A stretch of 12,797 nucleotides of DNA from Methanobacteriota archaeon (GTDB taxonomy: Archaea > Thermoplasmatota > E2 > DHVEG-1), in assembly GCA_903930505.1 (NCBI GenBank), contig CAIYYQ010000103.1, positions 1-12,797 on the forward strand, given 5' to 3'. The position numbers were made by a program, and so were the translations under genes. The notes under the pieces were generated by a model that did not search any database, was not told where the DNA came from, and saw only the letters and a program-made list of their open reading frames with translations. Positions 7,933 to 12,797 of the stretch are shown one piece after another. Every line of letters begins with the position of its first letter. The first letter of the stretch is position 1.

Positions 7933-9045
7933 TCATAGAATACAATTACATTTTATATCCTGGTAATTCATGCCTAATTTATCCCACATTTCCATTGTTT
8001 CTTTACACAAACCAACATTGGTAAACTTATATCGTCTCTTGAGGTACGCCATCATCGTTTTATACATTTTATATCTGGTTTCAAAACCGATTTTTTTCCC
8101 CCAATTTGACGTTTCGTTCAGATACGTAACCCAACTTCTGTCCTTTGAGTGATTTATCGTGCTTTGCAATCCCCGTAGCGAACCAAGTGTGATTCTCTCA
8201 GGTACAAGATGATCGAAAAGATAGTCAATAACTTCCTTGTATCCATATTCCCAGTTTTCTACCGGAACAATCGGATCCAAACGCATCCTAATTGTGTACC
8301 CAGCATCATATAATTTCTTCGCTGCTTGTATCCGCTGTTTTGGACTTGGTGCTTTTTTCTCCCATCGTTTTGCGACATCAAATGAATTGATGCTGAAGCT
8401 AACAATTGTACACTCCTGTGATTTTGAAGATAAAATCTTTTGTATATTGGTGGATTTCGTCAGTACCAACAACTTATGCATATCCTGTTGTTTGAACAAT
8501 GGAATAATCAATTTCGATAGCGCAGAACCATTACCTTCAAACACTAAAGAATCAGATAACTCACCAGAATTCAACAAGGAAGGAAAATCAATCTGTTCAA
8601 GGTATTTTTTAACATGGGTAAGAACTTTGTTTTTCTCCTTGAAATAAGGTTGTTTACCTCCAGGTCGAAATCGCATCGTTCCATTCAAATAACACCAAGC
8701 ACAATCAAAATTGCAACCATTCGCCCATTTCAACTCAACAAAATGCGGACAGATTACATCATCCTTTTTCTTTGGAAACGGAGTCTTATCAAATAACGTA
8801 ATGATCGATCCATCTGCCAAATTGGAGAAAACAGGTTTTACCTCACCATTCAAAGCCAACATATTTTTAAACTCAATTGACAAAGTCGAACTAGGAAATC
8901 TACATCGAGTCCTGTCATCCACACTACCAATTGCTAGCTGATTAAATGCATCCGTTGGATTCTGTAACATTTTCATTGTATCATCTAATTCGTTATCGAA
9001 TTGTAATCTCACCTGAGTAAACATTATATTATCTACGTGTTCCAT
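7933..9045 (-). CDS. Spore-photoproduct-lyase-like radical SAM protein
   Basis: A radical SAM enzyme with GCNFDCAWCYL, giving cluster ligands C111, C115 and C118 (CX3CX2C). Downstream blocks follow the spore photoproduct lyase (SPL) pattern: LLVLTKSTNIQKIL (about 192-205), IVSFSINSFDVAKRWE (214-229), KQRIQAAKKLYDAGY (236-250) and RLDPIVPVENWEYGY (255-269). SPL repairs a UV thymine lesion using a conserved cysteine (Cys141 in Bacillus subtilis) as hydrogen donor. This protein has no cysteine between 118 and 212, so it is probably not a true SPL. The C-terminus carries C347, C366 and C368, possibly an extra cluster or zinc site. I chose the ATG at 9045. A TTG at 9048 precedes it directly, and another ATG lies at 9024. 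None has a ribosome site. It is the upstream partner of the TcmP gene and follows the recombinase by about 45 bases. Confidence 0.85.
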   Translation of the reverse strand: MEHVDNIMFTQVRLQFDNELDDTMKMLQNPTDAFNQLAIGSVDDRTRCRFPSSTLSIEFKNMLALNGEVKPVFSNLADGSIITLFDKTPFPKKKDDVICPHFVELKWANGCNFDCAWCYLNGTMRFRPGGKQPYFKEKNKVLTHVKKYLEQIDFPSLLNSGELSDSLVFEGNGSALSKLIIPLFKQQDMHKLLVLTKSTNIQKILSSKSQECTIVSFSINSFDVAKRWEKKAPSPKQRIQAAKKLYDAGYTIRMRLDPIVPVENWEYGYKEVIDYLFDHLVPERITLGSLRGLQSTINHSKDRSWVTYLNETSNWGKKIGFETRYKMYKTMMAYLKRRYKFTNVGLCKETMEMWDKLGMNYQDIKCNCIL

Positions 9046-9090
9046 CAATATATAGTTACAGGAGAGATCACTGAAAGTAAATTTCGATAT

Positions 9091-10086
9091 CTACCTATAT
9101 CCTTTTCGCTTCCTCGTAACATAAGCAATCCAATCAACAGGCAGCTCCCGATAATACTGTTCCGCGTATTTGATGTACACCTCGGTTGTTTTGATCGTTT
9201 CATGGCCAAGCCAGTTCTTCACGGAATAACAATCAAATATCCCTACATCCACCTTGGTTTTGATTAAACGAGCAACAGCACACCAGTGACGCAGATCATA
9301 TGGCTGGAAATGCCTCCAGATCTTCTTGCCGTGTTTACTGAGTTTTTTCCGAAGACACGCTGATGTAAAAGGATAACCATCAGGTCGTAAAAACAAGGCA
9401 TCGCCAGAATGTTCATGTGCAACCATGGGCCGCCAGACATTAATCCAGTTCTTCAGAGACTTACTATTCGGTGACGTCATGATGATCCGCTCCGGGATCA
9501 GTGTTCTCCGGGATTTATTCTTCTTAGGTTCTGTGATGATAAGATACGCTCTATCGTTTTCTTCAAATATCACATCGCTTACCTTCAGTTCAACAAACTC
9601 GCTGGGCACCCGTACTCCGACAAGAAAACCAAAGAAGAACATGTATTGATACAGTTTTGTTTCATAGAGATTCTTGGAGTATTCATAGAAAAAGAATTTC
9701 TTTACAGTCTCAGGGAACGGCAGTATCCTCATCTTGCTTTTCGGCTCCGGCGGGGGCTTGTAGTCCCAGTTCTCGATATGGTACGCTCTGAGGAACATCT
9801 TCATGGTTTTCCATTCACTGGATAGAGCTGTCGGTGTTGCCTTTTCGACACGTTCTCGGTGGTCCATGTGATGGATGAAACCAATGTAGTCCAGCTTGTT
9901 GAAATTGATAGGGATTGAATGGTTCTGCATGAACCTGGCGTAGCTGAGACGTTTCTCTATCGTCGACTGCTGCAATCGCTGTCTCAGCTCCGCATGCAAC
10001 GCTATATCTTCAAAAGTAGCGGTTTTCATATCTAATATAATTGGACAATCCAATATCTTATCCTTTCTAAAAAATCGTTTCTTCAT
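9091..10086 (-). CDS. Tyrosine recombinase / integrase
   Basis: A site-specific recombinase of the phage integrase family (331 aa). Residues about 22-105 are the SAM-like core-binding domain. The catalytic domain follows with R159 in GVRVPSE, lysines in EPKKNKSRR (186-194), R266 in YDLRHW, H295 in LGHETIKTTEVY and the nucleophile Y304. The usual histidine three residues before the second arginine is a tyrosine (Y263). All other catalytic residues are present, so it looks active. The start at 10086 is firm: AGGAGGT stands 8 bases upstream. It is in line with the radical SAM/TcmP pair downstream, which could be its cargo. The closest relative visible here is the recombinase relic just upstream. 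The style of the YDLRHW box looks archaeal, though that is from memory. Its attachment site could not be identified. Confidence 0.93.
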   Translation of the reverse strand: MKKRFFRKDKILDCPIILDMKTATFEDIALHAELRQRLQQSTIEKRLSYARFMQNHSIPINFNKLDYIGFIHHMDHRERVEKATPTALSSEWKTMKMFLRAYHIENWDYKPPPEPKSKMRILPFPETVKKFFFYEYSKNLYETKLYQYMFFFGFLVGVRVPSEFVELKVSDVIFEENDRAYLIITEPKKNKSRRTLIPERIIMTSPNSKSLKNWINVWRPMVAHEHSGDALFLRPDGYPFTSACLRKKLSKHGKKIWRHFQPYDLRHWCAVARLIKTKVDVGIFDCYSVKNWLGHETIKTTEVYIKYAEQYYRELPVDWIAYVTRKRKGYR

Positions 10087-10094
10087 ATGTTTAT

Positions 10095-10101
10095 ACCTCC
10101 T
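10095..10101 (-). promoter_or_regulatory. Ribosome binding site of the recombinase
   Basis: AGGAGGT on the minus strand, 8 bases before the ATG at 10086. This is one of the strongest sites in the window and fixes the start. Confidence 0.7.
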
Positions 10102-10143
10102 AAAAATCGAAGTTATTGTTCGGGCCTGTAAAACGCCCTTTCT

Positions 10144-10272
10144 TTATTCCATAAACTGATTGTTTGTCCTATAATATCTAAGCACGGCACGGATCCAATC
10201 GTAGGGGGCATTGCGGTAGTAGTTCTTAGCGAACATCACATAATTTTCAGTCGTGTCCACTGATTCATCGTT
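10144..10272 (-). pseudogene. C-terminal relic of a second tyrosine recombinase
   Basis: The space between the helicase and the recombinase contains a 42-codon open stretch ending in TAA. Its translation includes TTENYVMFAKNYYR and then APYDWIRAV. This aligns without gaps to the end of the intact recombinase (TTEVYIKYAEQYYR, LPVDWIAYV), including the nucleophile tyrosine. Upstream of this block the frame is closed by a stop codon at 10273-10275, and the expected LGHE reads NDE, so the catalytic histidine and everything before it are lost. The two sequences differ at many positions, so this is a homologue and not a recent copy. It is a non-functional remnant. It may mark an earlier integration, or the C-terminal piece left when an element whose attachment site lies in its integrase gene integrated or was lost. 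That second reading is inference. Confidence 0.75.
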
Positions 10273-10309
10273 TCACATATACCACAGATTTTACAGATCA
10301 TTCTCTCAC

Positions 10310-12637
10310 TCACCCTATGTTTTGTTCTGTAAAGATTTGTTTAATTTTCAATGGATTTCTGCTACCAAGAATCAAAAGCCACCAATGTCCCGGAATATTT
10401 AATTGGTCCTCTACATTTTTACAAAATCCTTTTCTTAGAATATTAGACCATTCCACATCTGATATTTTGTGGTTTGACTCCATACAATTCAATTGAGAAA
10501 TGATGTTGTTTTTTGCAGATGCCGGAAATAATCTTAAAACGTAGTCTAAACGAAAAGTGCCATATCCTGGTAATGATGTTAGTTTCCTATCGAAGTATCT
10601 TTTTCGGATCATTTCTTCTGCATTTAACCGCAATCGTTCAAAAGGAACCTCTTCTTGTTCCAACTCAGCATGTACTCCCATTCGCAGTGCGGTCTCTTGT
10701 ACCCACGATAAATCATCAAGAAATGTAAGGTTGTCCTCCTCTTGTAAATAATACTCTGGTTTAGGAAGAGCTATATAATGGTGAAATACGGGTTTTTTAT
10801 CTTTTTTCTTCCGTAATATTCTACCCATTCTTTGAACAAGTTGCAATCTTGTTTTTGATGATGAAACATTAATACCAATTTCAGCATCAGGAATATCAAT
10901 ACCTTCATCTAACATACGTGCACCAATAAGAGCACCATATTTTACATTTTTAAATCGTAAAATCTGCTTGTTGGCGTCTTCTTCAATCTCCGAGTGAACT
11001 AAAAAGATATTATCATTTTCTTTCTCCAATTCGGATGCAATAGTATTGCATGTCGCAATGTCCATTGCAAAGATAATCACTTTATTATGAGCGGCATACT
11101 GTTTCGCTAATTTAATGGCGCTATCGAGTTTTGGTCTCGACCTATGAATGATCCATCTTCTCTGAAGTATATATGATTGTAATATCCTCCAATCATTGGG
11201 TAATTGAATATTTTCGTATCGTGCTTTCTCAGTCATTTTAATAAAATCATGGAGATCTTCAATTGTAGTTTTTTCTTTAGAAATCCTTTTAATTGTTACA
11301 TGGTCATTTGAAACTGATAAGAATTTCATTCTTATTTTTTTAGAAATATCTTCAAATTCTTTTTCTTCAGGGATGGAAAGATGAACTGTATGAAGTTTCC
11401 ATTCAAAATTGGGCAGTACTCCCTTTTCAAGTGCTTCTAAGAGCGAAAAACGATAGACAATCGGTCCAAGATCTCTTTCTAAAATATTCGTACGTACTTC
11501 TCCTTCCACAGTAGCTGATAATCCGATTTTCCAATTACAATTAATCGCTAATGCTTTTCGATACTCGAATGCTGCTGTGTGATGAACCTCATCTACAATT
11601 AACAGATCTGAAGGGAAGTCCTCAGGCTGTTTATATACTGATTGCAATGTGTTGAAATATATTTTTAAACCACCGCAAGAAATTGGTGTGGTAAAGTCAC
11701 AATTAACATCAGCGATTAACCCTAATTTTTCTATGCATTCGCGTCTCCATTGATTTAAAATTGCTTGGGAATGAGCAAAAATACGAACAATAGCATTTTC
11801 TCTAGATTGTGATAACAACTCGACAGCCATTAATCCCACTAAGGTTTTTCCTGTTGCAGTAGCCATTTCTATTATACCACGTTTACCTGTTTTACTCCAT
11901 TGATCAAATGCGAGTTGTTGATGATTCCATGGGATTAAAAGAACCAAAGGTGAACGAATCAATTCCCAAGCGTCATCGGTATTCATCTTGCTGATATCCT
12001 GTTGGATTTTCTGAAGTATATCTTTATCTTTCAAAGTAGCAAATAATTCTAAAAAAAACATTCCACTACCGGGAATGAAGATATTTCCGGTTACATCAAC
12101 ACAATCAGGTACGATATCCCGTTTACGAATTACTTTTTTTAAGAAAAGTATTACGGGGTTAAGATCCGCGGTACCAATGTATATACGTTCATCAGAAAGA
12201 TCTAGAACTATTTTATTTATTTTTGAACGGAATTGTATGAAACTACGTTCAACTTCTGAAAAATAATCTTCGTTTAATGCTTGGGGATCAATTGGGGAAA
12301 TTCGTTCTCTTAAAACCGTAAAGAATTTCTTTGAAAACCATTCATTCATTTTCAGATATTCGGGCTCATACCTACCCGCAATATGTTTCAAATTTGGAAC
12401 AAAAATTCCGTGTTTTTTATAATATTCATAAAGGATTAATTCGTCGTCGGCCATCGAAATTGCCTGCACGTCTGGAATGTCATTTAGGTATGTTTCCTGG
12501 AATTCTTCAAAAGAAAGTCCTTCTTGTCTTGATAAATCAAAACCTGAAGAGATGCCTAGATATGCACCCTTTCCACATTTATCACATAATCCACCATCTT
12601 TTGCTTCCCTCACTCCGCATTTGTAACATTCACTCAT
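10310..12637 (-). CDS. XPB/SSL2-type superfamily 2 DNA helicase with N-terminal zinc ribbon
   Basis: A 775-residue DEAD/DEAH-type helicase of the SSL2 (XPB-like, COG1061) group. The N-terminus has a four-cysteine zinc ribbon (C4, C7, C18, C21). Residues about 120-200 (SKINKIVLDLSDERIYIGT) may be a nuclease-like or accessory domain but are unassigned. The motor has WNHQQLAFDQW (237-247, Q-like motif), Walker A ATATGKT (259-265), DEVHH (349-353), GLSAT (372-376), ARMLDEGIDIP (573-583) and QRMGRILRK (602-610). All helicase motifs are intact. The C-terminal 150 residues are unassigned. It follows a 33-aa ORF with an ATGA overlap. Helicases of this type often occur in defence and mobile islands, where they move along or remodel DNA. 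Its stop lies just upstream of the recombinase relic, suggesting the helicase 3' end bounds an integrated segment. The specific role is unknown. Confidence 0.9.
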   Translation of the reverse strand: MSECYKCGVREAKDGGLCDKCGKGAYLGISSGFDLSRQEGLSFEEFQETYLNDIPDVQAISMADDELILYEYYKKHGIFVPNLKHIAGRYEPEYLKMNEWFSKKFFTVLRERISPIDPQALNEDYFSEVERSFIQFRSKINKIVLDLSDERIYIGTADLNPVILFLKKVIRKRDIVPDCVDVTGNIFIPGSGMFFLELFATLKDKDILQKIQQDISKMNTDDAWELIRSPLVLLIPWNHQQLAFDQWSKTGKRGIIEMATATGKTLVGLMAVELLSQSRENAIVRIFAHSQAILNQWRRECIEKLGLIADVNCDFTTPISCGGLKIYFNTLQSVYKQPEDFPSDLLIVDEVHHTAAFEYRKALAINCNWKIGLSATVEGEVRTNILERDLGPIVYRFSLLEALEKGVLPNFEWKLHTVHLSIPEEKEFEDISKKIRMKFLSVSNDHVTIKRISKEKTTIEDLHDFIKMTEKARYENIQLPNDWRILQSYILQRRWIIHRSRPKLDSAIKLAKQYAAHNKVIIFAMDIATCNTIASELEKENDNIFLVHSEIEEDANKQILRFKNVKYGALIGARMLDEGIDIPDAEIGINVSSSKTRLQLVQRMGRILRKKKDKKPVFHHYIALPKPEYYLQEEDNLTFLDDLSWVQETALRMGVHAELEQEEVPFERLRLNAEEMIRKRYFDRKLTSLPGYGTFRLDYVLRLFPASAKNNIISQLNCMESNHKISDVEWSNILRKGFCKNVEDQLNIPGHWWLLILGSRNPLKIKQIFTEQNIG

Positions 12638-12735
12638 AACCGCTTCCCTTTACAACAATTCTGTACATTTATTCCCGTATTATATGATATAGAATGGTAT
12701 ACAATATGGTATCTTTTAAAAATTTTGAATTTCAT
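12634..12735 (-). CDS. Small ORF translationally coupled to the helicase (33 aa)
   Basis: A 33-codon ORF starts at the ATG at 12735, 5 bases after GGAGGT (12741-12746), an ideal ribosome site, with an in-frame stop just upstream. Its TGA stop overlaps the helicase ATG as ATGA, so ribosomes finishing here could restart on the helicase, whose own ribosome site (AAGGGAAG) is weak. The product begins MKFKIFKRYH and ends NCCKGKRL. It is basic, rich in Tyr, Ile and Lys, and has no recognisable domain. It may be a real small protein or a leader ORF whose only job is to deliver ribosomes to the helicase. It is the only sequence visible that could set helicase translation. Confidence 0.55.
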   Translation of the reverse strand: MKFKIFKRYHIVYHSISYNTGINVQNCCKGKRL

Positions 12736-12770
12736 ATTTTACCTCCGTTTCGTTTTTTCTTTTTTATGAG

Positions 12771-12785
12771 CCAAATTTTATTTGG
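12771..12785. repeat. Perfect inverted repeat upstream of the helicase operon
   Basis: CCAAAT, three bases, then ATTTGG: 6-base arms around TTT. It lies about 36 bases before the small ORF start, near the window edge, with T-rich runs (12750-12766, plus strand) between. It could be an operator for a dimeric repressor or a short hairpin. Short AT-rich repeats arise by chance, so this is only suggestive. Confidence 0.35.
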
Positions 12786-12797
12786 ACCAGAAAAAAG

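Noticed and set aside
7933..9045. True spore photoproduct lyase
   Set aside because: No cysteine stands in the region of the catalytic hydrogen donor, and the gene is paired with a TcmP-like partner.
10122..10138. GGGC...GCCC stem between relic and recombinase
   Set aside because: Only four paired bases with a nine-base loop and no adjoining T tract; too weak to call a terminator or attachment site.
1..12797. tRNA genes, rRNA and CRISPR repeats
   Set aside because: No cloverleaf-like segment or regularly spaced repeat was found by eye.

Overview
The window reads as an accessory or defence-type stretch from an AT-rich prokaryote, most likely an archaeon. The archaeal call is an inference. 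It rests on GGAGGTGA-type ribosome sites, TATA-like AT boxes instead of clear bacterial -35/-10 pairs, and a tyrosine recombinase whose YDLRHW box looks archaeal. No rRNA, tRNA or CRISPR array was seen, so a named lineage cannot be supported.

Positions 1-455 hold a small unknown gene on the minus strand and a divergent promoter region. Positions 456-6847 are a compact five-gene plus-strand operon: hsdM, hsdS, a small gene resembling a Trypco2 domain, hsdR, and a minimal YgjP/DUF45-type HExxH metalloprotease. All junctions overlap or nearly touch. This is a complete type I restriction-modification system with two accessory genes. Base composition is sharply mosaic: hsdM is G/T-rich on its coding strand, hsdR is A/C-rich, and hsdS is AT-rich.

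Positions 6848-6936 are a convergent intergenic space. From 10086 down to 6937 on the minus strand run a tyrosine recombinase, a spore-photoproduct-lyase-like radical SAM protein, and a TcmP-like Rossmann methyltransferase-fold protein. The last two sit 9 bases apart and look like a functional pair. The radical SAM protein lacks a cysteine where true spore photoproduct lyase keeps its hydrogen donor, so it probably does another reaction.

Between the recombinase and the next gene lies a previously hidden 42-codon relic of the C-terminus of a second, related recombinase (10144-10272). Upstream of it, on the same strand, is a 775-residue XPB/SSL2-type helicase with an N-terminal zinc ribbon (10310-12637). 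It is preceded by a 33-residue small ORF with an ideal ribosome site that overlaps the helicase start as ATGA.

Taken together, the window looks like a composite defence or mobile island: a complete restriction system next to a recombinase-linked radical SAM/TcmP pair and a helicase operon, with scars of repeated integration at the helicase 3' end.
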